Shown here: positions 21,460 through 32,920 of the stretch, piece by piece | Numbering within the stretch: the first letter of the stretch is position 1 | Layout of the letters: each line of letters starts with the position of its first letter | NCBI RefSeq assembly: GCF_027579695.1 | Contig: NC_083579.1 | Location: 74,224,371-74,288,370, forward strand | DNA: 64,000 bases | Reading direction: 5' to 3' | Source of the DNA: Neoarius graeffei | Taxonomy: Eukaryota; Chordata; Actinopteri; Siluriformes; Ariidae | Notes under the pieces: generated by a model | Database searches by the model: none | What the model was told of the DNA's origin: nothing | Seen by the model: the letters and a program-made list of their open reading frames with translations, nothing else | Position numbers and translations under genes: made by a program

Positions 21460-22270
21460 AGTTTTCACGTTGTCCAAAGGTCCCTAAATGCAGTCACTGG
21501 TAGTGAATAAGTTAAGAAGAAGAGAGTAGATATAAAAATACAACATGCTGACCTAAAACACATTAAAATTGGTCAAATACACAGAATTTAATACGAGCTT
21601 TTTTAAAAAATAATTATTTCATATGAACTTATTTTCTTCAAGCTTATTGCTTTATTATTTCATAAGGCAAGAAGCCGAGCCAAGAGTTAGTATTGAGTAT
21701 TATTATCTGCAAAGCGCCAGTGTGACTGAAACTTATTATCTAAACAAATCAAGAGCTCACCAAATACAACACGTTAGTCATTTTAACACCAGATTCGACT
21801 TAGTACACAAGTGGAATCAGGTGCTACGGCTTGGATACTGCTTTAAAACACGCTCGCACACTGGCGCTTTGCAGAAAGAATTAGACAATGCTGCTATAGA
21901 GGTTTTGATTAAGCTTGTCATGAAAATAAAATGCCCCTGCAGCCAAGTGTGTGGATTTGTTAGAATGTTACACACCAGCAAAAAAAAAAATTACAACAGA
22001 TCTTATTTTCATGGAAGGGATTTTCCCTAAAAGTGAGATCACTCTTGTCATAGTTCACTGTGACAGTCCTACTGTGACAAATAGGACTGAAAACTGTATG
22101 TTGGAGAGCAACCATCAAGATTCATGACTTCCGGGTTCCTGAATGGTTCTTTGTAGCTTTATATCGGGGTTCTACATGGATGTACAACTTTTGTGGCATT
22201 TACATATATTGATTCTTGATCAGGTTTTCTTCAAAAGCTCAAATACTTATACAGTGCTTCAATTTATCAT
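21460..22270. other. Unassigned sequence with a spaced inverted repeat
   Basis: A perfect 18-bp inverted repeat, CTGCAAAGCGCCAGTGTG, lies at 21707-21724 with its complement at 21857-21874, 132 bp apart. A 135-codon ORF (21623-22030) covers it but shows no domain and a low-complexity end; I do not call it a gene. Confidence 0.5.
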
Positions 22271-22562
22271 GAGTTCTACTTTGTGGTCAGGTCATACCAA
22301 AGACCATCATAAAAAATGGGACCTACTGATATCTGGTGAGGCACACCGCAATACAGATGTCAGTAGGGAGTCAAACTCTCGCAGTTACCAGAAGACTGGC
22401 CCCCTACCATAACCCTAACTATGTAATACGCGAGAGGCCGAGGGCTATAGAAACGTAGATTGGTAACACCCAATGTGTCTTAAGGGCCTGGTTAGTACTT
22501 GGATGGAAGACTGCCTGGGAATACCAGGAGCTGGCACAGGAAGGACTTTGACTTTTGATGTT
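22271..22562 (+). mobile_element. Composite tRNA/5S-rRNA-like SINE, copy 2
   Basis: 5' truncated: it starts in the B-box region (GAGTTCTACT) and keeps the body (CGAGAGGCCGAGGGCTA) and the 5S-like 3' part (GGGCCTGGTTAGTACTTGG, CCTGGGAATACCAGG). It ends GGAAGGACTTTGACTTTTG as in the other copies. Confidence 0.85.
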
Positions 22563-23078
22563 TATTGTTAACCCTATTTAATCCCAATTTGATCATTTGC
22601 CAATTCCCAACCGTTAAATAGATCTTCTCATCCAAAGCTACCAAACTGGGATGGTGCAGGTGAGTCTGTGCTTACTCCGAGACATGTAAAGCCAGCCACT
22701 ACATCTTTCTTAACTGCTACTCATGCTACATCGCGGGACAGCACTGAACACACACAGAGGAAAACAATCTGCCCTCTTCCACATACAGTGACGGATTTAG
22801 GCATGAGCGACATAAGCAACCTGACAGCATTTTGCCAGGGATATCAGGGGCTGCTGGCACAAAAAAATCTGAATTTTGAGATTTGCACAATCGGTTTTCT
22901 GTTGCGCATTTGCATGTCACGTCAGTTAACCTTACTGTCCACATACATGAGCTGACAGATGTCCATGATTGGGCATTATAATAGTAGGGTGCACAGGACT
23001 CCCAAACACGGATGGCTGTGATGTCTATCTTTGGTTACACCACTTGGGAGCCCTTTTGACAGCAGAATTTGGGAATGA
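22563..23078. other. Unassigned sequence
   Basis: No supported feature. Confidence 0.5.
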
Positions 23079-23091
23079 ACAGACTCTAGGG

Positions 23092-23413
23092 GGGTGGCAC
23101 GGTGGTGTAGTGGTTAGCACTGTTGCCTCACAGCAGGAAGGTCCTGGGTTTGAGCCCAGTGGCTGGTGAAGGCCTTTCTGTGTGGAGTTTGCATGTTGTC
23201 CGTGTGGGTTTCCTCTGGGTGCTCTGGTTTCCTCCAAAGACATGCAGGTTAGGTTAATTGGTGGCTTTAAATTGACTGTAGGTGTGAATGGTTGTTTGTC
23301 TCTAGGTGTCAGCCCTGTGATGATCTGGCAACTTGTCTAGGGTGTACCCTTCCTCTTGCCCATAGTCAGCTGGGATAGGCTGCAGCTTGCCTGTGACTAC
23401 AGATAATGGATGG
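23092..23413 (+). mobile_element. tRNA-derived SINE, subfamily B
   Basis: Head GGTGGCACGGTGGTGTAG, B box GGTTTGAGCCC, tail GATAATGGATGG. Flanked by ACAGACTCTAGGGG and ACAGAATCTGGGG, an imperfect duplication. Confidence 0.92.
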
Positions 23414-23465
23414 ACAGAATCTGGGGTTCTGGTTTTAGTTCATGGTTTCACCAACTTAGGATACA

Positions 23466-23700
23466 GCTGAAGAAGAAGCCTTTATTTTTCACATATACAT
23501 TACAGCACAATGAAATTCTTTTTTCTTAGCATATCCCAGCTTCTTAGGATGTTGGGGTCAGAGTACAGGATCAGCCATGATATAGCACCCCTGGAGCAGT
23601 GAGGGTGAAAGGCCTAAGGATACAACCGAAGGCCTTGCTCAAAGGCCCAACAGTGGCAGTTTGGTGGTGCTGGGGCTTGAACCCATGAAAAGATCTGACT
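23466..23700 (-). repeat. Probable older SINE or related repeat
   Basis: Read on the minus strand it shows GGTTCAAGCCCC-like text at the high end and GGGCCTTTGAGCAAGG. A + strand start with ATACATTACAGCACAATG is common in fish repeats. Family not recognised. Confidence 0.4.
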
Positions 23701-25672
23701 GAAAAGATCACAGTAGTGACAGTAAAAATATCATCATCTTGACAGCATGCAGTAATGTGACTGAAGATGTCTTAGGCCATTGCAAAGTGCTGGTTTTCTG
23801 GTGCCAAAAGTTCCAATAATTTTGTTCACGGAAAAATGGCCTACAGTCATTTAAGTCTACGTTTTTAGAAATAAAAGGTTTCTTAGGGTTCTTTGCATGG
23901 TGAATGGTTCTCGCATTTAAATGCTTGGAACGTCCATGAAAGGGAAACCTCTCTGCTCTACATGGAGCATTAAAGGGCTCCTCTAGAGGAATTTAAAACA
24001 CTTTATAGTTCTAGATTTAACTTTTGTAGCATATATTGCCCTGAAGGTCTCATGCACTGAGGTAAACACCCACAGAATTACAACCTCCACGTAACCTGCA
24101 GTATTTTCCAGTCCTGCCCAGATTTGGGCTACTTGCTTTGGATATTTAAACCACGCATCTTTTCATGCTTTGTTACTTTACAAATGTGATCAATAGTGGT
24201 GTGTCGACTTGCTGTGGATATCAACTAAAGACGTTCAATGAAGCCCCTTTGTAAGTCCTTGGGAGGCCTTTTCATTACAATAGCACCCGGAGTCCTCCGG
24301 CGTTCATTTAGTTGCCATGGATTACTGTTGTTCGCTGTTGGGTAGAGTGAAAAAGGCCGAAAAGTCCTCTCATTGGAAGGTATAGGATTGATATTATTCT
24401 GGCCAGATTGTGTAGTCTTGAAAACTCATTCTCACTGATGGAAAAATCTCTTCCTTTTCTCTATGCACAGGCCTTTCTGTTGGATTTTGTTACAGACTAT
24501 ATGACGCTGTGACAAAATCCATATTTCTTTGATCAGTCAGCATATATAATTTTAAAGAAATCAGCACGGTGGATGGTAGTGGTTTAAAATGTGAAGAAGA
24601 ATGAAAGGCTGAAGTGAAGTGATGTAATAGCTCTGCAGGCTTAATGACATTGTTTGACAGTAGACAAATTCCAGGATGAAATAGCAATCATTAAATTGGG
24701 CAAATTATACTAAGTTGGGCAATTATGCGTAAAAATTGGCCAATTAAGACAAAGACTTGTGCTTATCTTGAAATGAGATTATAATGCACATAATAAGACA
24801 GCATATCTATGGAATGTTGGCTTTAACGTCTTCAAAGTATTCCATGATTAGTTGAGTAAAGTAATATTTAACATGCAAACAGTGATTATGGCTCAGTTTA
24901 CTGTAAGAACAGAGAAGCCAGTCAATATAACATATAAATCCCTTGAGGAACATTATTTCCTATAAAAAAAAAACTTGTGATTTGAAAAGTTTGAGATATT
25001 TCAGCTGTCTACACATGGCCATAAAATCTATTTTATGAATGAGTTCTCGAAACATCACCTCAGACTCTCAGCTGTGGTCTTCATAGTGTGATCATCTACA
25101 GTAGCAACAGAACATAGGAAATAGTGAAAGACATTTCTGTTTATAAAACTCCATTGCTGTTTTATTACCATGAACATATTTCCACTCGGTGCTTTATTCA
25201 GTTCAGTTCCTTTTTTTTTTTTTTTTAAATCATGTTCCCAAACATCTGCTGTTAGAAAAAGTAATAATAAAATAAAGATCACATGGCAGGCCTGCTTGTA
25301 ATTTCCCCTTTTCCTTAATTATCCTTTCCTTTCTGAATCTGTAGTCTTATTGCAGCTGTAAATAAAATTTCATAACATCCCTGGCTATTCATGTGCTCAA
25401 AGTTGCGGTCAGCATTTAGGGCTGGAAATTGCAATGATACGGGATGATGTTGTGTGAAAAGTTCAAAACGCTTAGAGTTACTTTTTAATCAATGATAAAA
25501 GCCTTATGAGTAATTGACTGGGTGCCGTCTCAGATTTTATATAAAACATGGCGTATTAAGAGGCTAGTTTGATGATTTCCTTTGACTAATAGAAAGAAAT
25601 GTGTTAAATTGTCACTATAAGATATCAACAGCTATTGGAGAGTTAATATAGGTGTTTGGAAGAAATGATGTT
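23701..25672. other. Unassigned sequence
   Basis: The longest stretch without a recognised repeat in the first half. T run at 25209-25226. No gene signal seen. Confidence 0.5.
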
Positions 25673-25685
25673 ACACCAGTGTAAA

Positions 25686-26015
25686 TCTATTTATCCTGTG
25701 CAGGGTTGCAGACAAGCTGGAGCCTATCCTAGCTGACTATGGGCGAGAGGTGGGGTACACCCTGGACAAGTCACCAGGTCATCGCAGGGCTGACACATAG
25801 AGACAAACAACCATTCACACCTACGGTCAATTTAGAGCCACCAATTAACCTAACCTGCATGTCTTTGGACTGTGGGGGGAAACCGGAGCACCCGGAGGAA
25901 ACCCACGCAGACACGGGGAGAACATACAAACTCCACACAGAAAGGCCCCTGTCCTCGAACCCAGAACCTTCTTGCTGTGAGGCAACATTGCTAACCTCTA
26001 CATCACCATGCCGCC
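25686..26015 (-). mobile_element. tRNA-derived SINE, subfamily B, first of a pair
   Basis: Left duplication CACCAGTGTAAAT at 25673-25685 and right at 26016-26028. The (ATGG) tail is lost. The next SINE starts directly after the shared duplication. Confidence 0.92.
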
Positions 26016-26028
26016 CACCAGTGTAAAT

Positions 26029-26398
26029 CCATCCATCCATTATCCATAACCGCTTATCCTGTGGAGGATTGCAGGCAAGCTGGAGCCTATCCCAGTTGAC
26101 TGTGGGCAAGAGGCAGGGTACACCCTGGACAAGTCGCCAGGTCATCGCAGGGCTGACACATAGAAACAAACAACCATTCACACTCACATTCACACCTACG
26201 GTCAATTTAGAGCCACCATTTAACCTAACCTGCATGTCTTTGGACTGTGGGGGAAACCGGAGCACCCGGAGAAACCCACGCAGACATGGGGAGAACATGC
26301 AAACTCCACACAGAAAGGCCCCTGTCAGCCACTGGGCTCAAACCCAGAACCTTCTTGCTGTGAAGCGACAGTGCTAACCTCTACACCACCGTGCTACC
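26029..26398 (-). mobile_element. tRNA-derived SINE, subfamily B, second of a pair
   Basis: CCATCC tail at 26029, head at 26398. Left duplication is the shared CACCAGTGTAAAT (26016-26028). The right one is CATCAGTATAAAT (26399-26411), two mismatches. Confidence 0.93.
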
Positions 26399-26411
26399 CA
26401 TCAGTATAAAT

Positions 26412-26805
26412 GTATTTGTAAATGTATTCCCATGATTCCCTTTTTGACAGTCATGGTCCAGTCACAAACTCTGTCAGATATCAGGCTTTTTGTTCTATTT
26501 ATTCTGGAAGACATTTTAAAAGTCTGCCCTTGCAAAAAATGACAGACCGAAGTCCTCATCCTTGTCCATCTTAAAACTCTTGCATATTTAATGAGTTGCA
26601 TCATTCCTACTGTAAGTATACATGACTGAATAGCTCTGTAGTTAAATATAAATAGAATAATGGCTTCTAATACATTTCAAATAAGTGCATTACTGAACCT
26701 AGGCTAGTTCAGTGTTTCCAGAGGGCCTGTTTTGAGATAGGATTGGATAAAGTAACAGATAGCCAAGTGTTTCAACACAATTTATTGATACTATTTAAAT
26801 CAGGG
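26412..26805. other. Unassigned sequence
   Basis: No supported feature. Confidence 0.5.
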
Positions 26806-26974
26806 GGCTTCAATCTTATCCAGAAAGGGCCAGTGTGGCTGGAGGCTTTCTGATTTCACTTGTTTGACTTGTTTAATCACCTCATCTTGGTCTCCAATTA
26901 TTTATCAAATGTGCCTTCAATTTGGCGATAATGAAAGCCTGCAGCCACAATGGCCCTTTGTGGATAAGGTTGAA
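26806..26974. mobile_element. Decayed hAT-like MITE
   Basis: The ends GGGCTTCAATCTTATCC and GGATAAGGTTGAAG are inverted, and inside them AAAGGGCCA faces TGGCCCTTT. It resembles the clean MITE at 27387 but is older. No duplication resolved. Confidence 0.6.
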
Positions 26975-27020
26975 GTGAAATGATTGTTAGAGTATAGGTA
27001 ATTTAATGGTTTTGAAAAGA

Positions 27021-27268
27021 ATTCATTCATTCATCTTCTGTAGCCACTTTATCCTGGTCAGAGCTGCAGTGGATTTGGAGAAAATTTAACATCAATCCAT
27101 CTATCAGCATACTTTTGGGAGGTGGGAGGAAACCGAAGAACCTGGAAAAAAAACCCACACTGGGAGAACATGCAAAACTCTGCACAGACAGTAAATCAAC
27201 CTCAGGATGGAAGCTTGGACCCTGGAGCTGTAAGCCGCAATGCTTTCGACTACAGCATCATGTTTGAA
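27021..27268 (-). mobile_element. Older SINE family (catfish-type), diverged
   Basis: The + strand starts with ATTCATTCATCTTCTGTAG and contains GGGAGGTGGGAGGAAACCG and CAGGATGGAAGC. This is a distinct family from subfamilies A and B, though it shares the general body. Strongly diverged. Confidence 0.65.
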
Positions 27269-27386
27269 CGCTGTTTATAGATTATGATCAAATGATCATT
27301 AAAGCATCGTTCAAATACGAACATATCAGTCTATAATCGATAGCAGAAAGTTCTTCTTCTCCACATAACCAGCAAAGGCTGTAAGG

Positions 27387-27643
27387 CAGGGGTGTCCAAA
27401 CTGATCCATAAAGGGCCGTGTGGCTGCAGGTTTTCATTCCAGCCATGCAGCAGCACACCTGACTTGGCTCATTCAATCAACTGAACTGTCTTCACACAGT
27501 CAAATACTTGCAGCCACACCCACCCTTAATTAAAGGGTGGGTGTGTCAGTTGATTGAATAAGCCAAATCAGGTGTGCTGCTGCATGGCTGGAATGAAAAC
27601 CTGCAGCCACACGGCCCTTTATGGATCAGTTTGGACACCCCTG
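27387..27643. mobile_element. hAT MITE, intact ends
   Basis: 257 bp with ends CAGGGGTGTCCAAACTGATC and its complement, and arms of about 90 bp (GCAGGTTTTCATTCCAGCC facing GGCTGGAATGAAAACCTGC). The perfect 8-bp duplication CTGTAAGG at 27379-27386 and 27644-27651 identifies hAT-type insertion. No coding capacity. Confidence 0.95.
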
Positions 27644-27737
27644 CTGTAAGGGCACCACTGATGACATTTTAACAGCCCATCATTGGTGTGTCTAGGGCAT
27701 TTAAACTTGGCAGAGCCCATCCCTCACCAAGCTTGAA

Positions 27738-27942
27738 CAATGGACAATTTAGACTAGCCAGTTAACCTAATTGCATGACTTTGGACTGTGGGGGAAACTG
27801 GAGCACCCAGAGGAAACCCACACAGACACGGGGAGAACATGCAAACTACACACAGAAAGGCCCCTCGTCAGCCATGAGGTTTGAATCTGGAGCTTTCTTG
27901 CTGGGATGTGACAGTGCTAACCACTGCACTACTGTGCCACCC
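27738..27942 (-). mobile_element. SINE fragment, head half
   Basis: Runs from the AATTTAGA body motif to a decayed head (GGTGGCACAGTAGTGCAGTG on the minus strand). 3' half missing. Confidence 0.82.
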
Positions 27943-28435
27943 AAAAAGTTATACTGAACAAATATTATGTGAAGAAGTGAAGCTCATCCAGAACACCAAG
28001 GAAATAATTCATAGAAATGAATTAATATAAATTACTATCAAGAAATTCTATAAATACTTGTTTTTCTGTTGTTCTTCACTGACTTTCAGGATACTTTTGA
28101 AAATGTCATTATAAATGTCTATATTTTGTTCCTACTTTCTTATCCTAGGTAAATCCATCTCCATTAATCAAATTAAAAAAAAAATTAAATAATGTGTTAT
28201 GATTCGCCCTATCATCTGGAGATTGCGAGTTTGACTCAAAATGATGTTGCAGCCATCTGTGACCGGGAGCCCAAGAGAACAAAAATGGGCATGCACTCAG
28301 GGAGAGAGGGGTGGAATCCTGTTTCTTGCCTGTCAATTACAATGACATAGTGCATGTCAAAGTGGGTGGAATTGTGTTATGTTACCCTGATGTAGCATGA
28401 GCAGCAGTTTGAAAATACGTGGTCACCTGGCGTCT
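27943..28435. other. Unassigned sequence
   Basis: No supported feature; precedes the minisatellite. Confidence 0.5.
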
Positions 28436-29160
28436 CGAGCCTGATGGGAACTGGCCATGTACCCTCCCTGGTGAGAACCGGCCATGTACACTCCCTGATG
28501 GGAACTGGCCATGTACCCTCCCTGATGGGAACTGGCCGTGCACTCTCCCTGGTGGGAATCGGTTGTGTACCCTCTCTGGTGGGAATTGGCCGTGTACCCT
28601 CCCTGATGGGATTGGCTATGTACCCTCCCTGATGGGAATTGGCCGTGTACCCTCCCTGATGGGAATTGGCCATGTACCCTCCCTGATGGGAATTGGCCAT
28701 GTATCCTCCCTGGTAGGAATTGACCATGTACCCTCCCTGGTGGAAATTGGCCATGTACCCTCCCTGTTGGGAATTGGCTGTGTACCCTCCCTGGTGGGAA
28801 TTGGCCATGTACCCTCTCTTGTGGGAATTGGCCTTGTACCATCCCTGGTAGGAATTGGCCGTGTACCCTTCCTGATGGGAATTGGCCTTGGGCCCTCCCT
28901 GATGGGAATTGGCCATGTACCCTCCCTGATGGGAATTGGCCATGTACCCTCCTTGGGAGGAATTGACTATGTCCCCTCCCTGGTGGAAATTGGCCGTGTA
29001 CCCTCTCTGGTGGAAATTGGCCATGTACCCTCCCTGGTGGAAATTGGCCGTGTACCCTCCCTGGTGGAAATTGGCCATGTACCCTCCCTGGTGGAAACTG
29101 GCCATGTACCCTCTCCAGTGGGAATTGGCCATGTACCATCCCTGGTGGAAATTAGCCATG
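28436..29160. repeat. 27-bp minisatellite
   Basis: About 26-27 tandem copies of a unit like CTGATGGGAATTGGCCATGT plus ACCCTCC. Copies differ mainly at the AATT/AACT and CATG/CGTG positions and by GATGGG versus GGTGGAA. Because 27 is a multiple of three and few copies are shifted, long frames stay open on both strands (up to 281 codons on the minus strand, with nine-residue periods such as ANFHQGGYM). This is a consequence of the period, not evidence for a protein. The array ends about 120 bp before the CpG-rich block of the candidate promoter. Confidence 0.95.
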
Positions 29161-29279
29161 ACTAAATTAGAGAGAAAAATCAGGGAAAAATAATTTTTAA
29201 AAATCCATCTCCATTGTTGCATTCCTTCTTTTCTTTTTCTATCAGAGAGATTTTGCTGAAAACACAGGTTACAATTTAC

Positions 29280-29615
29280 ACAGACAGATTCTGCGCATGC
29301 GCATCCCGGATTCTAATGCGTCAGTTCTGACAGTGTCAAGTGCGCTCGTCAAATGTGTCGGCGTAGCGCTAAATTCTCTGCGACTTTAAGAGAGGTGGGC
29401 GTGTACAGCTGCTGCTCCAGCTCTGATCATCAGAGTGCGCTCCCTCATTCATTCACTCGCTCGCTCAGAGCTTGGACGCAGAGAAATAGCGCACGTACGC
29501 ACGCACTGCGCGAGCTGAAACGGTGACAGAGCGCTCTGTCTGCTGCTGGGCTCAACGCTTTCGCTGTGACAGCGCAAAAACGGATTACACTTCAGCACCA
29601 CGGCTCTTCTCAGAC
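29280..29615 (+). promoter_or_regulatory. CpG-rich promoter and 5' UTR candidate
   Basis: CpG and GCGC density rises sharply compared with the AT-rich surroundings (for example CGCACGTACGCACGCACTG at about 29490). No transposon is recognised in it. No TATA box, as expected for a CpG-island promoter. It ends in a possible start codon and splice donor. Transcription start cannot be placed. Confidence 0.65.
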
Positions 29616-29628
29616 ATGCAGCTGGATG
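29616..29628 (+). CDS. Candidate first coding exon, gene unidentified
   Basis: ATGCAGCTGGATG encodes M-Q-L-D and the first base of the next codon. It is followed at 29629 by GTGAGTTT, a strong 5' splice site. The gene would run on the + strand with an intron 1 of more than 34 kb, since no convincing acceptor-plus-exon is found before 64000. Four residues do not identify a gene. The start context (CAGACATGC) is only moderate, so the real start could lie in a later exon and this exon be 5' UTR. Confidence 0.45.
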
Positions 29629-30654
29629 GTGAGTTTAGAGATTTGCGCACAGCTGTGACCCTGAATAACCCTGCGCGCGCGCTCATTCATTGACATCTAC
29701 AGGTTTGCGTGCGCACTTTGCGCATTCGGCTGTTTGGAGTCTCGAGCTGTTTGTTTTCACATCACGAGCTGAATGTGTTTGTGTTTTGTAAATATCGTTC
29801 TTCTTCTTCTTCTTGGTTCTGCTGGGATCTCCATGGGCTTCTATGCATGTACTGTAGTTCAAACAGAAATGCGTCCAGGTTCATTTATTAGGTGATATTA
29901 CAGTGCGCATGCACAATGAATGGAAAATTGGGGAAAAACAGTCTCACCTTCCACATGTTTTTGGCCCTTTTTCTTTGCATGTAGTGTTTTTTTTTTGGTG
30001 GTTGGATTGCAGCAGGGGTTGAGCTGAGATGATGTGAGATGCTGGTTGATGCGGGTAGAGGGTGCTGCTCCCTCTCTGTGCAAAAATCGTGTACAGTTTC
30101 TTCTTCCTGTGCTAAATTTAGTCACTGATGGGTTTTATACATGTAACATTTCCTCTTATCCAATCCTTCCTATTCAATTCATGCCATGTAAAAGGCTCAT
30201 GAAATTAAACTCATGTACATTATTCTTGCACATGCAATTGACTTTTTTTTTTCTGATCACATCCTAAATCACTCCTCCTTTTTTTTTTATAGTCTTGACA
30301 CTACTGAATTCAAACTCCTAATAATAGACTTAACCTGTCATAGTTATGTCTATTAAGCTATTGTATGCAACAAACTGAGTTTTAGTGATGCACGGTACAC
30401 TTTGAGGTGAAAGTCTGTGGTAGCAGGATAACACCGAACATCTGGTAGTGCTTCTGGTGGAGTTTATGTGACGTAGCTTCTTGGTTGTTATGGGCTTCTG
30501 AAGTACCTGATGAGATCTTAACCTGTGGTGGAGCTTGAGATCTGCACTGAGTTCCTATTCTGTAATCAGGCCATCGACATGAAACATAACCAAGCATGAT
30601 GGCATTTATGTGTTTGGAGAAAAAGTGGTGCGGCGGGCAACATTGCCATCCCAC
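29629..30654 (+). other. Start of presumed intron 1
   Basis: GC-rich for the first 100 bp, then AT-rich. A TTC triplet run lies at 29799-29815 and a T run at 29984-29997. No other feature. Confidence 0.4.
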
Positions 30655-30935
30655 AGCTCCTGAGCTTGGGTTATTGTCAGTGGAGAGTTTGACCTATTCG
30701 GGCAGTGTATGCATGGGTTTTCTCTGGGTTCTTTAGTTTCCTTCTGCTGTTCAATAACCATAAGAGTAGGTTGGTTGGCTCTGATGATTTTTTTTTTTTT
30801 TTTGTAGGTGTGAATGAGTGTGTATGGTGCCCTGCAATGGATTGGTTTTCATCCCATTCAGGATGTGTTTCTGGGATGGATTCCGGGATAGACTCTGAAT
30901 CTGCCATGACCCTGACCAGGATAAAGCGGTTATTA
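30655..30935 (+). mobile_element. Older SINE family (catfish-type), diverged
   Basis: Contains GTAGGTGTGAATGAGTGTGT, GTGCCCTGCAATGGATTGG and ACCAGGATAAAGCGGTTA. Head largely decayed; a T run interrupts it near 30790. Confidence 0.65.
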
Positions 30936-32756
30936 AATCTGAATTGTGAAGTGTGTTTTGGATTAAAGTGAGTTTAGTGATTTGTGGCTAAAAAGTTTAG
31001 GGGCGTTATGTTGAAGAAATAACATGTTTAATATGGGTTGTTGGTTTGTTGTTTGTTTTTTAAACATCTGTAGGGTTTTGCACCAATAGTCTGCATCAAA
31101 ATGCTCAATGGAACCTGATTCACTACTTTTTCCATATTGAAAGCTCCTGTGTGAATGCCATATTCTTGATCTGAACCTCCTTTTGCCTTCATGCTCTTGA
31201 AGGCAAGTTTAATCGAAACGGCAGAAAAGCAGTCAGGCTTGTACTTTTACAGCCACACAATAATTGAACCAAACTGCCCTGCTGGATATTTTAACAAAGG
31301 GCCCTCTAGGTACTTTTTAAAAACCCATGCATAACCTTCATCCAAGACCAACACCACCACAGGGCTTGAATGTTTTCTCTATGGCTGGTGCCCATCACAG
31401 CAAGCATTTTGCTGATCAGGAGCCTAAGTAGGGAGTGAGTGCTACTCGGAAGCCATGCCCACGTGTGTGGGCACTGAATTGGATGCTTGTCCGAGAGGAT
31501 ATATGGGTGGAGAGAGGGTCATTGTTCAGTGGAAGTCGCTGAGGTAAGGCACTTGGGTTCCTTGCTCATGGCCAGATGTTGTGCTTGGCAGTCATCCTGC
31601 TTTAAAACAGGTAAAGCTAGCTGGTTTGAAAAAACTGCCGAGTTTTGCACTTGGGCCCTGATTAACACCACTGGGCCAGTGGGTGTTGGATAAGACACAA
31701 ATGGTACATGTGAGGATACAAATTCAGTCCTTTATATCCTGATGTGATGCATATATTGACCTGCTTGGGTCATAAACACCTAAAATGGATGTTGTAACTG
31801 GAGACTGGGATTCCAGTTTTCAGTGAATCTACATGTAGTTGATTTAATTCTGAACTGAAATCTAGATAGACTTTTTTGCTAATGCTGTGTGAAAGCTTGC
31901 CATTAGATTAGATTGCCAGCTTTATTGCTCACTGTGTGAGTGAAAGGGCCACTTCCTTCCCGGTTGGCTTTTATTCCAAGCTTCTGTCTGGTTGGCTCAT
32001 TTACCATTATGGAGAACTGCTGGAGCTCTGCAGCATGAATACTGCTGGCACAGCTTCTCTGAGGTCTGGCAGTAATTAGCACCATGGTACAGTATATACA
32101 GTGTGTCTGCGTTGGGTCGCGGTCCGGGTCTCCTGCGCTCTGCTGGCCTGTGAGAGTTGACTGCAGGCAGAAAGCAAGCTCTTATTAATGGGTTCCAAGC
32201 CCCTCTGCTGCGGACACACTGTAAGCCTTTGTTTCCTCGTGCCTGTTTTAATGCTATGTTTGTTCTGTGTGGTGTGTAGACGGCCAGCCAGTCATGGTGT
32301 GTTTACTGGTAGAGCTGGCACAGGTCCTGGTGTATAGAGGTCTGGTGGGGTCTTCTAACATTGCTTAGGTTTAAGTGCACCATCTTCCACCTGGTAGGAT
32401 TTACAAGTAGCATCAGTGTTCAGGTGTGGGGAAACCGAAGCAAAGAAATCTAAAGTCTTTTTAAAGCTGTCTGCCTGGCCCCAGTCTTACTCTAGGGGCT
32501 ATTGAGCTGCCATAGTTGCATAAAATGCTATTAAGCAAACCTTTATAGCTTGATGTTATCTTGATGGACAGAATTTATAGCTTGTTATTAAGAAACCCTT
32601 GAGACTTTCTTTTCTGGGCCAGCTAGTTGGATAATGTATGTCTCTTTATACCATAGTTGTGTTGACCTTAAATATGAAGGTGTTGATTTAACTTTCATTC
32701 CAGCATCTCTGGATTCAAATGATAGGTTTATGTTAAGGCACTCGTTCTACCAGGTT
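30936..32756. other. Unassigned sequence
   Basis: No gene or repeat recognised. A 13-bp inverted repeat (ACAGTGTGTCTGC, one mismatch) lies at 32098-32110 and 32210-32222 around GC-rich sequence; significance unknown. Confidence 0.45.
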
Positions 32757-32920
32757 ATAACCTCCTCCAACAAAGTTAGCAGTGGTAATGTTTTTGCCTC
32801 TTGTTTGTCTGTGCCCAACGTAACTCAAAGTAGTGAACTGATTTTGCTGAAATTTTGAGGAAAGGTGGGCCATAGGCCAAGGAACAGTTGATTTTAGATT
32901 TTGATGCAAATCCGGATATG
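32757..32920 (+). mobile_element. MITE with CTCC-type end, copy 1, cut by a SINE
   Basis: ATAACCTCCTCCAACAAAG, then AAAGGTGGGCCATAGGCCAAGG and GATGCAAATCCGGAT, resemble the widespread fish repeat whose end is AACCTCCGCCAAGGAGG. Related copy at 33285. The downstream part is interrupted by the next entry. Confidence 0.6.

Noticed and set aside
21623..22030. 135-codon ORF as a gene
   Set aside because: No domain, unusual composition, contains an inverted repeat, no splice or promoter context.
22490..22545. A 5S rRNA gene
   Set aside because: Only about the last 45% of 5S is present; the internal promoter start and the 5' half are missing, and it is part of a composite SINE.
28377..29222. Open frames of 238-281 codons on both strands
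   Set aside because: They are produced by the 27-bp minisatellite, whose period is a multiple of three. Non-repeat flanks are not open and there is no start or splice context.
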